Source: Pseudomonas fluorescens (GTDB lineage: Bacteria; Pseudomonadota; Gammaproteobacteria; Pseudomonadales; Pseudomonadaceae). Taken from it: 64,000 bases of DNA. Below are positions 43,541-52,193 of the stretch, in pieces (position 1 is the first letter of the stretch; every line of letters begins with the position of its first letter). A program made the position numbers and the translations under genes. The notes under the pieces were generated by a model that had not been told where the DNA came from, searched no databases, and saw only the letters and a list, made by a program, of their open reading frames with translations. The stretch lies in contig NZ_CABVIR010000005.1 in the NCBI RefSeq assembly GCF_902498065.1, positions 366,518-430,517 on the forward strand, given 5' to 3'.

Positions 43541-43930
43541 ATGAGCCAGCGCATCCACCGCAGCATCGACACCCCACTCCGATCCGGCCTGAACCGCGAT
43601 GAACTGTGGGAAGGCCCCGACAAAGGCCTGATCAAATGCTGGGAAATCGGCCGCCAGCGCGCCACCCGTTTTCCCGAAATGGCCCAACAATGCAGGGCCG
43701 GTGAACTGCCGGTGCTGGGTTGGAAAGGTGGTGTCAGCCGCAGCCTGAAGAAACTCGAAAAGTACGGATCACTCAAATACCTTGCTCAATGGCAGGGTTT
43801 GCGCGGGGAAGATCTGGAGGTTGACCTGGATGAAGAACGGGCATTGACGTGCTCGCGGACCGGAATGGTGGTGACGTTTACGCCGGATCGGGCGAAGTAT
43901 TTCAATCAGGTAGTGGAAACCGAGGCTTGA
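43541..43930 (+). CDS. Conserved-looking hypothetical protein
   Basis: 129 residues, not recognised. It has an AAGGAA ribosome site 6 bases upstream, no signal peptide or membrane segment, and is rich in charged residues and Trp (DELWEGPDKGLIKCWEIG, PVLGWKGGVSRSLKKLEKYG). The coding character is good. It overlaps the end of the GlxA-type gene by 25 bases, tail to tail. Confidence 0.7.
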   Translation: MSQRIHRSIDTPLRSGLNRDELWEGPDKGLIKCWEIGRQRATRFPEMAQQCRAGELPVLGWKGGVSRSLKKLEKYGSLKYLAQWQGLRGEDLEVDLDEERALTCSRTGMVVTFTPDRAKYFNQVVETEA

Positions 43931-44898
43931 TCTGCCTCGGAACTCACCGAAAACCGCTCGCGATAGGCTTGCGGCGTCACGCCCATGGCCCGCTGGAAAC
44001 TGCGCCGCAGCGTCTCTTCGCTGCCGAACCCGCAGTGCACCGCGACCCGTTTGATCGGTACGCCGGTATCGCTGAGTAACCGCCGCGCCGTCTCGACCCG
44101 AATCAGTTCGATGGCCCGCGCGGGCGTCTGGCCGGTGTCGGCGCGGTAGTGGCGGACAAAGCTGCGTTCGCTCATGCCCGCCTGTAGCGCCAGGGTGGGA
44201 ATGCCCAGATCCAGGGTGAGGTGTTCGCTGATCCAGGCATGAAGGTCATCGAATCGGCTGCCTTCCTTTTGCAATGACAGGGTCACGCTGAACTGCGACT
44301 GACCGCCCGGACGTTTGAGAAAAACCACCAACTGCTGCGCCACTTCCAGCGCCATGTTGCGCCCCAGGTCTTCTTCGACCATGGCCAGCGCGAGGTCGAT
44401 GCCGGCGGTGACGCCAGCCGATGTCCAGACCGGGCCGTCATTGATGAAGATCGGATTGGGTTCGACCTGTAAACGCGGGTGTTTTTGCGCCAACTGCTCG
44501 CAACGGGTCCAATGAGTGACCACCCGCCGGCCATCGAGCCAGCCGCTGGCCGCCAGTAAAAACGCCCCGGTGCACACCGATGACACCCGCCGGCATCCCG
44601 CCCCATGCTCACGCACCCATGCCACCAGGGCCGCATCCTCCGCCGCCGCGTAAACGCCCCAACCGCCGGCAATGATCAATGTGTCGCTGCTTTGCTCGGG
44701 CAACGGTTCGGCCAACAGCGCCAAGCCCGCTGACGACATCACCGCCCCGCCGCCGCGGGCAATCACTGTCGGCGCATAAGGCGGTGGCAAGCCTTTCTGG
44801 CGGGCAATGTCGTTGGCTGAGGCGAACACCTGTAGTGGCCCGGTGACATCGAGCAGTTGCACGTTGGCGAATGCGAGCACATCAATAGACTTGGGCAT
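43906..44898 (-). CDS. GlxA-family AraC-type regulator (DJ-1/PfpI domain + HTH)
   Basis: 330 residues. The N-terminal DJ-1/PfpI-like domain has SSVCTGAFLLAASG with the conserved Cys. The C-terminal AraC HTH pair has LALQAGMSERSFVRHYRADTG and VAVHCGFGSEETLRRSFQRA followed by GVTPQAYRERF. The ATG at 44898 (MPKSIDVLAF) replaces a longer TTG frame. It is divergent from the isonitrile-hydratase-like gene with direct-repeat operators between them, the standard regulator-target arrangement. Confidence 0.9.
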   Translation of the reverse strand: MPKSIDVLAFANVQLLDVTGPLQVFASANDIARQKGLPPPYAPTVIARGGGAVMSSAGLALLAEPLPEQSSDTLIIAGGWGVYAAAEDAALVAWVREHGAGCRRVSSVCTGAFLLAASGWLDGRRVVTHWTRCEQLAQKHPRLQVEPNPIFINDGPVWTSAGVTAGIDLALAMVEEDLGRNMALEVAQQLVVFLKRPGGQSQFSVTLSLQKEGSRFDDLHAWISEHLTLDLGIPTLALQAGMSERSFVRHYRADTGQTPARAIELIRVETARRLLSDTGVPIKRVAVHCGFGSEETLRRSFQRAMGVTPQAYRERFSVSSEADQASVSTT

Positions 44899-44900
44899 GT

Positions 44901-44936
44901 TTGGCGTAATTCGTGGGGTAATTGGCGTATGCGCCA
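44901..44936. promoter_or_regulatory. Direct-repeat and palindromic operator between glxA-like and inhA-like genes
   Basis: TTGGCGTA occurs at 44901-44908 and 44922-44929, exactly 21 bases (two helical turns) apart, as expected for AraC-family half-sites. The second copy is also part of a palindrome TTGGCG-TATG-CGCCAA. Confidence 0.65.
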
Positions 44937-44988
44937 AATCCTACGAGCCTAGAGTGAAGCCGTCCACCCACTTCACGAGAAAAACACC

Positions 44989-45684
44989 ATGACGTTGCAG
45001 ATCGGTTTTCTGTTGTTCCCGCAGGTTCAGCAACTGGACCTGACCGGCCCATACGACGTGCTGGCCTCGCTGCCGGACGTGAAGGTGCATCTGATCTGGA
45101 AGGACCTGATGCCCGTCACCGCGAGCACCGGCCTGGTGCTGAAACCCACCGTCACCTTCGACGATTGTCCGGCGCTGGATGTGATCTGCATTCCCGGCGG
45201 CAGCGGTGTCGGGCCGTTGATGGAAGATGACGAAACGTTAGCGTTCATCAAGGCCCAGGCGGCCCATGCGCGGTATGTCACTTCGGTGTGCACGGGAGCG
45301 CTGGTGCTAGGCGCTGCGGGCCTGCTCAAGGGTAAACGCGCGACCACTCACTGGGCGTATCACGAATTGCTCGCGCCGTTGGGTGCAATCCCGGTGAAGG
45401 ATCGGGTGGTGCGCGATGGCAACCTGTTGACCGGTGGCGGGATCACCGCGGGCATCGATTTCGCGCTGACACTGGCCGCTGAATTGTTCGATAAGGACAC
45501 GGCACAACTGGTGCAGTTGCAGCTGGAATATGCGCCGGCGCCGCCGTTTGCTTCGGGCTGTCCTGAGACTGCGCCGGTCAGCGTGCTGGAGGATGCGCAG
45601 AAACGGGCTGCCGGGTCGTTGAAATTGCGCTCGGAAATCACCGAGCGTGTGGCGGCGAAGCTCGATCAGGTAGCAGTACGCTGA
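44989..45684 (+). CDS. DJ-1/PfpI-family protein, isonitrile hydratase-like
   Basis: 231 residues of a single DJ-1/PfpI domain: GFLLFPQVQQLDLTGPYDVL at the start, the nucleophile elbow YVTSVCTGALVLGAAGLL with the catalytic Cys, and ATTHWAYHELL after it. Length and motifs match isonitrile hydratase (InhA) of Pseudomonas, which turns isonitriles into N-formamides. Divergent from the GlxA-type regulator. A general DJ-1 role is the alternative. Confidence 0.82.
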   Translation: MTLQIGFLLFPQVQQLDLTGPYDVLASLPDVKVHLIWKDLMPVTASTGLVLKPTVTFDDCPALDVICIPGGSGVGPLMEDDETLAFIKAQAAHARYVTSVCTGALVLGAAGLLKGKRATTHWAYHELLAPLGAIPVKDRVVRDGNLLTGGGITAGIDFALTLAAELFDKDTAQLVQLQLEYAPAPPFASGCPETAPVSVLEDAQKRAAGSLKLRSEITERVAAKLDQVAVR

Positions 45685-45690
45685 TCCATT

Positions 45691-45723
45691 CCTCGGTGAA
45701 GCCAAAGTCTGGCTTCACCGAGG
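45691..45723 (+). terminator. Long hairpin after the isonitrile-hydratase-like gene
   Basis: Perfect 14-bp stem CCTCGGTGAAGCCA / TGGCTTCACCGAGG with a five-base loop, starting 7 bases after the stop and followed by ACTTT. Confidence 0.75.
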
Positions 45724-45739
45724 ACTTTCCATCGCCCAC

Positions 45740-45852
45740 AAAAAAACCCGCCTAAGCGGGTTTCTCAAGACCATTTCGACATCCTGTCAGCAGCCATCCA
45801 GGCCTATGGTCGATCATCCGTGATCCTGAGTGCATCCTGCGACTCAGTTGAT
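45740..45852 (-). ncRNA. rsmX: RsmX-like small RNA, copy 1
   Basis: Predicted RNA of about 113 nt on the - strand. It carries five GGA motifs, one in the loop of a GAC-AGGAT-GTC hairpin, and ends in a terminator (AAACCCGC / GCGGGTTT plus seven T). These are the features of GacA-controlled RsmX/Y/Z RNAs that sequester RsmA/RsmE. The -10 TAATCT (45859-45864) sets the approximate 5' end. It is homologous to copy 2, 112 bases further right. Confidence 0.75.
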
Positions 45853-45858
45853 GAATCC

Positions 45859-45914
45859 AGATTAACTGCATTGTTCATGCGTAAACAGACGACATACCCG
45901 CGCTCTGGTGTAAG
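45859..45914 (-). promoter_or_regulatory. Promoter of RsmX-like copy 1 with GacA half-site
   Basis: The - strand has CTTACA (45909-45914), the right half of the GacA site TGTAAG-N6-CTTACA, then 44 bases, then -10 TAATCT. A shared TATGTCGTCTGTT block occupies the -35 region. Confidence 0.65.
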
Positions 45915-45963
45915 CCATTGACCATTTTGTCGAACTCATCCGCCAAAGCCCTTTCGACAGACG

Positions 45964-46080
45964 AAAAAAAACCCGCCGAAGCGGGTTTTTCCCAAGACCA
46001 TGTCGACTCCCTGTCGATAGCGTTCCTTGCTGATGGCCGATCATCCATGATCCCGAAGCACTTCCTGTGTTCCGGTTGAT
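45964..46080 (-). ncRNA. rsmX: RsmX-like small RNA, copy 2
   Basis: Predicted RNA of about 117 nt on the - strand with six or seven GGA motifs. One sits in the perfect hairpin CGAC-AGGGA-GTCG, an ideal RsmA/RsmE site. The terminator is AAAAACCCGC / GCGGGTTTTT plus eight T. It aligns with copy 1 over almost its full length (TCATCAAC at the 5' end, GATGATCG in the middle, ATGGTCTTG before the terminator). Confidence 0.78.
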
Positions 46081-46086
46081 GAGGCT

Positions 46087-46142
46087 AGATTACGCATCGG
46101 ATCCAATCTGCAACAGGCGACATAGTTACCAATGCGTGTAAG
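46087..46142 (-). promoter_or_regulatory. Promoter of RsmX-like copy 2 with GacA half-site
   Basis: CTTACA at 46137-46142 on the - strand, 44 bases, then -10 TAATCT (46087-46092). The spacing is identical to copy 1. The left GacA half-site (TATAGC) is poor. Confidence 0.66.
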
Positions 46143-46228
46143 ACATTCGCTATACCACCCCTTCCGAAAACCCTTAGACGCGTCAGGTGTCGAGCCTGGA
46201 AGCCACGAGTTTCGGGGCCCGCAGACCA

Positions 46229-46717
46229 TTACTCTTGCTGATGCTCGCGAGCCTTGGTGTTGATCTTCAGAAATTCTTCGATGTTGTTCATCTGCTCATC
46301 CCAACCACGGCTGTCCATGCGGAACGCCTTGAGCCGCCGCGTCTGGGGAATATGATCGAAGCCGGACTCGGTAACCCTGAGCAAGGTGCCGTTATCCATG
46401 TCTTCAAGCTCGAAGAGCACCAGCGTGGTGGGCTCCTGGGAGTAGTCGACTTCCGGCTCGACGGCATACGGGTGCCAGCGAAACGAAAACACCCGCTCCG
46501 GCTCGACTCGCTCCACCAGGACATTCCACAGCAAGTGCTCATAACCGGGGTAAGTAATCTGCCCCTGAGTCCATTCGCCGGCGACAAAACGCTTGCCTTC
46601 CAGTGCCACGCCAAACCACTGCCCGAACGCTTCAGCGTTGGCCAGCACACGCCAGACCTGCGAGCGCGGCGCTTTAAGCAGGATCTTCCTTTCGATGCGA
46701 TCTGATGCTGGGTTCAT
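46229..46717 (-). CDS. SRPBCC/AHSA1-family protein
   Basis: 162 residues, AHSA1-type START-like fold: IERKILLKAPRSQVWRVLAN at the start, FGQWFGVALEG, then RVFSFRWHPYAVEP and a final amphipathic helix GWDEQMNNIEEFLKI. A strong AGGAGGTGA site precedes the start. Cytoplasmic; ligand unknown. Read in the same direction as the RsmX-like RNAs but separated from them by about 90 bases. Confidence 0.85.
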   Translation of the reverse strand: MNPASDRIERKILLKAPRSQVWRVLANAEAFGQWFGVALEGKRFVAGEWTQGQITYPGYEHLLWNVLVERVEPERVFSFRWHPYAVEPEVDYSQEPTTLVLFELEDMDNGTLLRVTESGFDHIPQTRRLKAFRMDSRGWDEQMNNIEEFLKINTKAREHQQE

Positions 46718-46983
46718 AAGTCACCTCCTGTACTGAACAGTAGGCCTGTAAGACCACAAGACCAACCTTAAAGTTGTATCAATCGGGTTTCTCAATCAAC
46801 CCTGCCTGAAATATTCGGCCTCACATCCGTGCCAAAGTTCGGGGTTGAGAACGTGAGAAGTGAAACAGGGGCGAGGACATCCAAGACTGCGCTGATCACT
46901 TACTAAGGGCTTCCAGCGCCACCGCAAGCGAATAAGCCTTCGCTACACTGCACCTCATCTTTTCTGTCACAGCGAGAATCCCC

Positions 46984-47385
46984 ATGTACCCACGCGTGCT
47001 CCTGGCGCTGACGCCGTTGCTGTTCACCACCGTTGCTCATGCCGTCGATTGCGACAACGCCACCGACCAGGCCACGATGAATCAATGTGCGGCGCAGCAA
47101 AACAAGGGGGCGGACAAGGAGTTGAATGCGCTTTACCAGCAGATCACCGAGCGTTTGAAGGGCAGTCCCGACAGCAAGAAGCTGTTGGTTGGCGCGCAGC
47201 GGGCGTGGATCGGGTTTCGGGATGCCGAGTGCAAGTTTTCGGCGTCCGGGGTTGAGGGCGGGAGTGTCTATCCGTTGATTTACAGCCATTGCATCACGGA
47301 CCTGACCAAGGCGCGGGTTGAGGCGTTCAAAACTTATTTGAAGTGTCAGGAGGGGGATTTGAGTTGCCCGGTGCCTGGGCAGTAA
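46984..47385 (+). CDS. LprI/DUF1311-family exported protein
   Basis: 133 residues with a Sec signal peptide ending VAHA. The mature part has cysteines in the DUF1311 pattern: VDCDNATDQATMNQCAAQQ, LVGAQRAWIGFRDAEC, then YSHCITDLTKARV. Relatives such as LprI inhibit lysozyme, which would be a periplasmic role. A solitary gene. The 266-base gap to its left contains nothing I can identify. Confidence 0.88.
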   Translation: MYPRVLLALTPLLFTTVAHAVDCDNATDQATMNQCAAQQNKGADKELNALYQQITERLKGSPDSKKLLVGAQRAWIGFRDAECKFSASGVEGGSVYPLIYSHCITDLTKARVEAFKTYLKCQEGDLSCPVPGQ

Positions 47386-47411
47386 ATTCTCTAGCGTTTT
47401 CGATGGCCTCT

Positions 47412-47494
47412 TCGCGAGCAAGCCCGCCCCCACATTCGACCGAGTTCTTCCAGAAAGAACGCGATTAAATGTGGGAGCGGGCTTGCCCGCGATG
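47412..47494. repeat. REP pair between convergent genes
   Basis: TTCGCGAGCAAGCCCGCCCC at 47412 and its inverted partner GGGAGCGGGCTTGCCCGCGA ending about 47493, in the gap between lprI-like and qhpB. Confidence 0.88.
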
Positions 47495-47516
47495 GCGTCA
47501 GCTCAGACGCCGCAAA

Positions 47517-48635
47517 TTACCGGACAAATATCTGCGCCGTGGTAATCGCCATATCCCCACCCGGCAGTTTGATGCTGCCGATCTGTTTCATGCTCTCGGG
47601 ATCGAAAATCGCCACGTCATTAAACGTCCCGGCGAGGTAGATCTTGCTGCCCTCCTTGTTGAAGGAAATGCAGTAGTAGGAATGATCCAGCGTCGCCGCC
47701 TGCAGCATTTTCTTTTCCTTGATGTCGTACTTCGCCAGGCGATTGAGCACGCCAAACATCAAGTTCGGGTCCTTCGGCGAGCGCATGCCGCTGAAGTAGA
47801 TTTCCGTCAAAGGGCCGAAGTCGGTGGTTTCGGTCTTGCCGGTTTTCAGGTCGATGCTGAACAGCCCGTAGAGGTACTCGGCGGTGGCGGGGTCCTGTTT
47901 CTTGTCCTTGAACTTCGCCGCGGTGTAGAGCAGCGAAAAGTCATGGCGATAGGTCTGCTGGTTCCACACGTAGAGCACGTCCGGTGCGCTGTAGTTGGCC
48001 CGCTTCCAGTGACGGCTGGGGATCAGTACATCGAACTTGCCGGTTTTCACATCAACCTTGTAGACATCCGCCCCGGCCACGTACAGCGTGCCGTCGTCGC
48101 CACTCTGCATGATGGTCAGCTGCCGTGGCGCCGGGAAGCTGCGCACGGGTTTGGCGTCCATGCCTGCGTCAGTGGCGTAGACATCCAGGCGCGGCTGCTG
48201 CACTTCGTAGCGGTCATTGAGCATCAACGTCGGGTTGGCGATGGCAAACAGTTCCTTGCCGTCATGACTGAGGGTGAAGGCGAACATCGACTTAGCTTTC
48301 TCCCCCGGCTTCTGGGTGATGCTGGCGTGGAACACCTGCTTGCAGCTGTCCAGTTCGACCCCGTAGACATCGGCGTAGTGATTGTTCAACACGTAAGCGG
48401 TCTTGCGGTCCGGCGACAACTGAACCGTGCCCGGACCGAAGGCGTCCGGCATCTTGCAGGTCTTGAACAGGGTATCCGTGGCCAGGTCGAGCACGTGCAG
48501 GTTGTTCGGGTAATTAGTGGTCACCATGTACTCGTGACCGTCTTGCAGTGCCGTGTTTTCATCGGCCAGAACACTGAGCGAACAGCTGCTCAGGAGGGCG
48601 AAAGCGGCCAGGCCGCAGGCTTTGATGCTGTGCAT
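47517..48635 (-). CDS. qhpB: Quinohemoprotein amine dehydrogenase beta subunit
   Basis: 372 residues, Sec signal peptide ending SVLA, then a seven-bladed beta-propeller of WD/YVTN type (TTNYPNNLHVLDLATDTLF, VQLSPDRKTAYVLNN, FAFTLSHDGKELFAIANP, SFNKEGSKIYLAGTFNDVAI). This is the beta subunit of the periplasmic alpha-beta-gamma enzyme that oxidises primary amines to aldehydes and ammonia. It is last in qhpA-D-C-B, 24 bases after the gamma gene. Confidence 0.93.
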   Translation of the reverse strand: MHSIKACGLAAFALLSSCSLSVLADENTALQDGHEYMVTTNYPNNLHVLDLATDTLFKTCKMPDAFGPGTVQLSPDRKTAYVLNNHYADVYGVELDSCKQVFHASITQKPGEKAKSMFAFTLSHDGKELFAIANPTLMLNDRYEVQQPRLDVYATDAGMDAKPVRSFPAPRQLTIMQSGDDGTLYVAGADVYKVDVKTGKFDVLIPSRHWKRANYSAPDVLYVWNQQTYRHDFSLLYTAAKFKDKKQDPATAEYLYGLFSIDLKTGKTETTDFGPLTEIYFSGMRSPKDPNLMFGVLNRLAKYDIKEKKMLQAATLDHSYYCISFNKEGSKIYLAGTFNDVAIFDPESMKQIGSIKLPGGDMAITTAQIFVR

Positions 48636-48659
48636 GCTGGAATCCTTCTTCTTATCTGA

Positions 48660-48983
48660 TCACTTGTCTTTAGGGAAGACAGTGCCAAGGTTGCGCCAAT
48701 TGTCGTTGGACGCCTGGGCATCCTTGTTCCAGTCCGGGTAGGTGCTCATCATGTCGGGCACCTGGGCTGGCCACCAGCAAGGGTCGGAACAGCCATAAAG
48801 GTCAGCTTCCATCGGCTGGCACAGCGACGACACACCGCCAAACGCATCGATCTCCCAACCCGGGTCGGTGGTCGAGGCGCAGCCCGCGACGGAGCTCATC
48901 GCCACCACTTCTTCGATACGGTTTTCGGCCGCGGCCTCATCGAGTTTCAACGCTTTATTATTGATTGCCTTGAGATGTTTCAT
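48660..48983 (-). CDS. qhpC: Quinohemoprotein amine dehydrogenase gamma subunit (CTQ-bearing)
   Basis: 107-residue precursor: a 28-residue leader ending VVA, then a mature chain of 79. In mature numbering all the crosslinking residues known for this enzyme are present: Cys7-Glu16, Cys27-Asp33 and Cys41-Asp49 for thioethers, and Cys37-Trp43 for cysteine tryptophylquinone (DLYGCSDPCWWPAQVPD). The leader is the substrate of QhpD and is later removed by QhpE. The start at 48983 was chosen over a longer frame because it gives exactly this leader. The gene begins one base after the qhpD stop. Confidence 0.95.
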   Translation of the reverse strand: MKHLKAINNKALKLDEAAAENRIEEVVAMSSVAGCASTTDPGWEIDAFGGVSSLCQPMEADLYGCSDPCWWPAQVPDMMSTYPDWNKDAQASNDNWRNLGTVFPKDK

Positions 48984-48984
48984 A

Positions 48985-50415
48985 TCAGTGAGCCTTGCGC
49001 GGAGTGATGTAGCTGCTGATAAACGCAGGGTTGTTGGCCATGATCCGGGTGTAGACCTCGATGCCGAAGTCGACCCAGTCACGCATCAGTTCGCAATAGT
49101 GATAGGTCGGGTGGGTCGGGTCGCCGTAACGGGCGTAGCTCTCGTGGTAGCAGCCGCCGGAGCAGAGGTTACGGATCTGGCAGTCCTCGCACCCGGTGTT
49201 GGTGCGGTCCAGGCGCTGGGACAGAAAGTCGTTCAACTCAACCTGTTTCACACCGCTGTGCACGTTGCCGAATGTCGGCAGCGATGAGCCGGTAAAGCGG
49301 TGGCACAGGTTCAGCTCGCCCTTGTGATCCACCGCCAGCATCTTCAGGCCCGCGCCGCAGGGCAGGGCTTTTTTGTGGCCTTCGTGGATGTCGGTGATCA
49401 ACTGGTGCAGGTTGGAGAACCCAATGTTGCGATGTTCCAGCGCCGCTTCCAGATAACGCCGGCCAAGCCTCTTCATGCTGGCGAAGACTTCGATCAACTC
49501 GTCGCTGGTCAGGTTGAAGGTGCTGATGTCGCCGGAGGTCACCGGGGCAAAGCCGACTTCGGCAAACCCCAGTTCATTGAACAGGTGATCCCAGATGGTT
49601 TCGACGTCGGTGACGCCGGTGGTCAAGGTCACGCGAGCGCCAACCGGACGGCTGTTGTAGCGCGACAGCAGCATCTCGGCCTTGCGCCGCACCACGTCGT
49701 ACGTGCCCTGCCCGCCCACGGTGATGCGGTTGCGATCGTGCACGGTTTTCGGCCCGTCGATACTGACCGAGAGCCCGAAGCGATGGGCGTTGAGGTAGTC
49801 CACGGTGTCTTCGGTGAGCAGCGTCGCGTTGGTGGTCATGACGAACTCGACGAACTTGCCCGCCTCGCGGAAACGCTTCTCGCAATAGTCGACCATGTAT
49901 TCGATCAGCTTGCGGTTGCTCAGCGGTTCGCCGCCGAAAAACACCACGGTGAAACGTTCCTCATCCGGGGATTCACGCAGCAGCATTTCCACTGATGCAA
50001 TAGCCGTTTCGACATCCATTTTCTTGCCGGCCGACGGCTTGTCGAGGTCTTCCTTGTAGCAGTAGGTGCAGCTCAAGTTGCAGCCGGTGTTGACGTTGAG
50101 CACCACGGTATTGATCGCGGTGCGCTCGACCCGTTTGGTGCCGATGTCCGGCGTCAGCGGCGAGCCGTCGCTGACCAGTTCCAGGGACATCAACTCACGC
50201 AGGGTCTCGGTGATTTCCTCGCCGTTGAAGCGTGAAGACAATCGCTGGATCAGGTCGTCCGACGAGCAGCCGGGACCGCGCAACGTATCGATGATGGTGC
50301 CCGTCAACTCATCGCTGGCGAACAGCGAACTGCTGGGAATGTGAAACAGCATGCGGTCGGCATCGACGTGCACTTCGTGCAGGTTCCGCTCAACCAGATT
50401 CAAAATAGCGCCCAT
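48985..50415 (-). CDS. qhpD: Radical SAM thioether-forming maturase QhpD
   Basis: 476 residues. The radical SAM cluster motif is CNLSCTYCYKE, followed by VVFFGGEPLSNRKLIEY. The C-terminal SPASM region has CGAGLKMLAVDHKGELNLCH and CEDCQIRNLCSGGCYHES for auxiliary iron-sulfur clusters. It installs the Cys-to-Asp/Glu thioethers in QhpC. ATG 50415 has a perfect AGGAGG site, so the 27 extra upstream codons are not used. It lies between the alpha and gamma genes. Confidence 0.95.
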   Translation of the reverse strand: MGAILNLVERNLHEVHVDADRMLFHIPSSSLFASDELTGTIIDTLRGPGCSSDDLIQRLSSRFNGEEITETLRELMSLELVSDGSPLTPDIGTKRVERTAINTVVLNVNTGCNLSCTYCYKEDLDKPSAGKKMDVETAIASVEMLLRESPDEERFTVVFFGGEPLSNRKLIEYMVDYCEKRFREAGKFVEFVMTTNATLLTEDTVDYLNAHRFGLSVSIDGPKTVHDRNRITVGGQGTYDVVRRKAEMLLSRYNSRPVGARVTLTTGVTDVETIWDHLFNELGFAEVGFAPVTSGDISTFNLTSDELIEVFASMKRLGRRYLEAALEHRNIGFSNLHQLITDIHEGHKKALPCGAGLKMLAVDHKGELNLCHRFTGSSLPTFGNVHSGVKQVELNDFLSQRLDRTNTGCEDCQIRNLCSGGCYHESYARYGDPTHPTYHYCELMRDWVDFGIEVYTRIMANNPAFISSYITPRKAH

Positions 50416-50497
50416 TGCAACCTCCTGTGCACACCCCGTTTTACGGGGCCTGCGGTCATTCCGAAAAAAGTGTCTGAAGACTCGGGTTTCAGCCAAC

Positions 50498-52078
50498 TCA
50501 CGGAATGGGTGGATTGTTCCAGCGTTGCACGGTGACGATCATGTGGCCTTCGCCGGTCAGGGATTTCCCTGCGTCGTCGACGGCGGCGATCACCTTCAGG
50601 TTGCCGGCATTGTTGGTGGACATTTTGCGTTGCGGGTTCGGCCCGGCATCGCCCGGGGTGAACACGCCGCTGTCGGCCTGCATGGTGCCGGCGAACTTGA
50701 CGTCTTCATCTTCCTTGGCGCGGTCGTCGAAGGCTTCGACCGACCACTGTGCCGGGAACACACCGATGCGATACGGCTTGCCGTCAGCGCCCTTGCCCCA
50801 GGCTTCCGCGTCGAAACGGCCCTGGACTTTCGGTGTCGAACCACCGCCCTCGCCGATCCGCGCCACCGAGAACTCGGGCACGACTTTAACCTCGGCAATT
50901 TCGCTATAGACCGACAGGGTCGGGCCTTTCAGTGTACCGACGGTGACATTGCGCAGCCCTGGTTGGGCGTTGGTGGCAGCCTTGAGTTTGACGCGCATAC
51001 GTTCCGGACTTTGCTCCAGCACTTCGACCACTTCCACGCCTTTGCCGAAGTTCGGTTTGCCCGTGAGGCCGCTGCCGATCAGGGTGACTTCCGTTTCGGC
51101 GCCAGCCTTCAAGTAACCCGGTTGAACGGCCAGCAAACGACTGCTGCCCTGCTTGGCCGCAACGAAGTCCAGACCACGTTCATCATGCTCGGCCTCGAAC
51201 ATCCGGCCTTGCATCGCGCTGCCTTGGGCGGCGAATACCTGGCGCATGGTCACACCGTCGATGGTCACGTTGCCGCGCCATTCGTAGCCGGTGTACAGAA
51301 TCGCGCTGCCGTCGCCATTGAACGGCGTGCCGTCGGCGTATTGGCCTTTGACGCTGACCTTGAACGTGTCGTCGCCAGCGGCGCCGACGCTCATCACCCC
51401 GGCCAGTTCACCTTTGCCCGGCAAGTGGCCACTGAAGCTCCAGTCACCGACAAACGACTCGGCTTTCGGTGCTGCGCTCAGCCATTTTTTCCAAGCCGGG
51501 TTGTCCAGCGGATAACGCTTGGCCAACAGTGGCACCATTTCTTTTCGAGCCAGATCGAACCAGTCACGGTCGCGAGACAGGGCCTGGTATTCCAGCGATG
51601 GCCATTGACCGAGGTGGAAGTTCACCAGACGCTCCCATTCCTGGGCCGGACGCCGTTGCAGGGCGACCCGCGCACCGGAGTGACAGCGGCCGCACATCTG
51701 GCTGGTCTGGTCGTCGAATTTCTCAACGGTATTGAGTCGGCGCTCCAGCGCGTAACGCACCCCATCGGTTTCGCTCGGCGCCAGGCCTTGGGTGTCGGCC
51801 AGGTATTTGACCAGGGTGCGGCGGTCGTCATCGCTGATCTGCAAACCGTGCATGATCTGCATCCGGGCGATGCTCATCAGCCAGCCTTCCGGGGTTTTGC
51901 GCTGGTGGCTGATGCGGCTCAGGGCATTATCGGCTTCAGGGGTGTGGCAGCCCTGACAGGTTTCCTTGAGGATGGTCTGGGCGTCGCGGGCTGCCAGGCT
52001 ATACGGCGAATGCAGCGCCACACAGGCGGCCACGGCCAGCAGACTGGCGCTCAGGCCTGATCGGAGTTTTCTCTTCAT
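50498..52078 (-). CDS. qhpA: Quinohemoprotein amine dehydrogenase alpha subunit (diheme)
   Basis: 526 residues. A Sec signal peptide (LRSGLSASLLAVAACVALHS), then a diheme cytochrome domain with CQGCH and CGRCH, then beta-barrel domains (GYLKAGAETEVTLIGSGLTG). It carries electrons from the CTQ cofactor to external acceptors in the periplasm. The ATG at 52078 was preferred to the in-frame GTG at 52096. First gene of qhpA-D-C-B; an apparent sigma54-type control region lies upstream. Confidence 0.94.
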   Translation of the reverse strand: MKRKLRSGLSASLLAVAACVALHSPYSLAARDAQTILKETCQGCHTPEADNALSRISHQRKTPEGWLMSIARMQIMHGLQISDDDRRTLVKYLADTQGLAPSETDGVRYALERRLNTVEKFDDQTSQMCGRCHSGARVALQRRPAQEWERLVNFHLGQWPSLEYQALSRDRDWFDLARKEMVPLLAKRYPLDNPAWKKWLSAAPKAESFVGDWSFSGHLPGKGELAGVMSVGAAGDDTFKVSVKGQYADGTPFNGDGSAILYTGYEWRGNVTIDGVTMRQVFAAQGSAMQGRMFEAEHDERGLDFVAAKQGSSRLLAVQPGYLKAGAETEVTLIGSGLTGKPNFGKGVEVVEVLEQSPERMRVKLKAATNAQPGLRNVTVGTLKGPTLSVYSEIAEVKVVPEFSVARIGEGGGSTPKVQGRFDAEAWGKGADGKPYRIGVFPAQWSVEAFDDRAKEDEDVKFAGTMQADSGVFTPGDAGPNPQRKMSTNNAGNLKVIAAVDDAGKSLTGEGHMIVTVQRWNNPPIP

Positions 52079-52193
52079 CAACGTCGAACCTCGCACGGTG
52101 CTTTCTTATTTTTGTGGCTTATCGTTTTTATGGTTTCTGCCGCCGGCGGCGCACCGCAGACGGAGGCAAGAGAAACGTCTGCGATGAGCAATA

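Noticed and set aside
44898..44937. TTG start extending the GlxA-type regulator by 13 residues
   Set aside because: The extra residues run through the direct-repeat operator and do not resemble a DJ-1 domain start.
45740..45990. The two hairpins AAACCCGC/GCGGGTTT as plain bidirectional terminators of protein genes
   Set aside because: Each is the end of a longer repeated unit with its own promoter elements and GGA motifs, better explained as sRNA genes.
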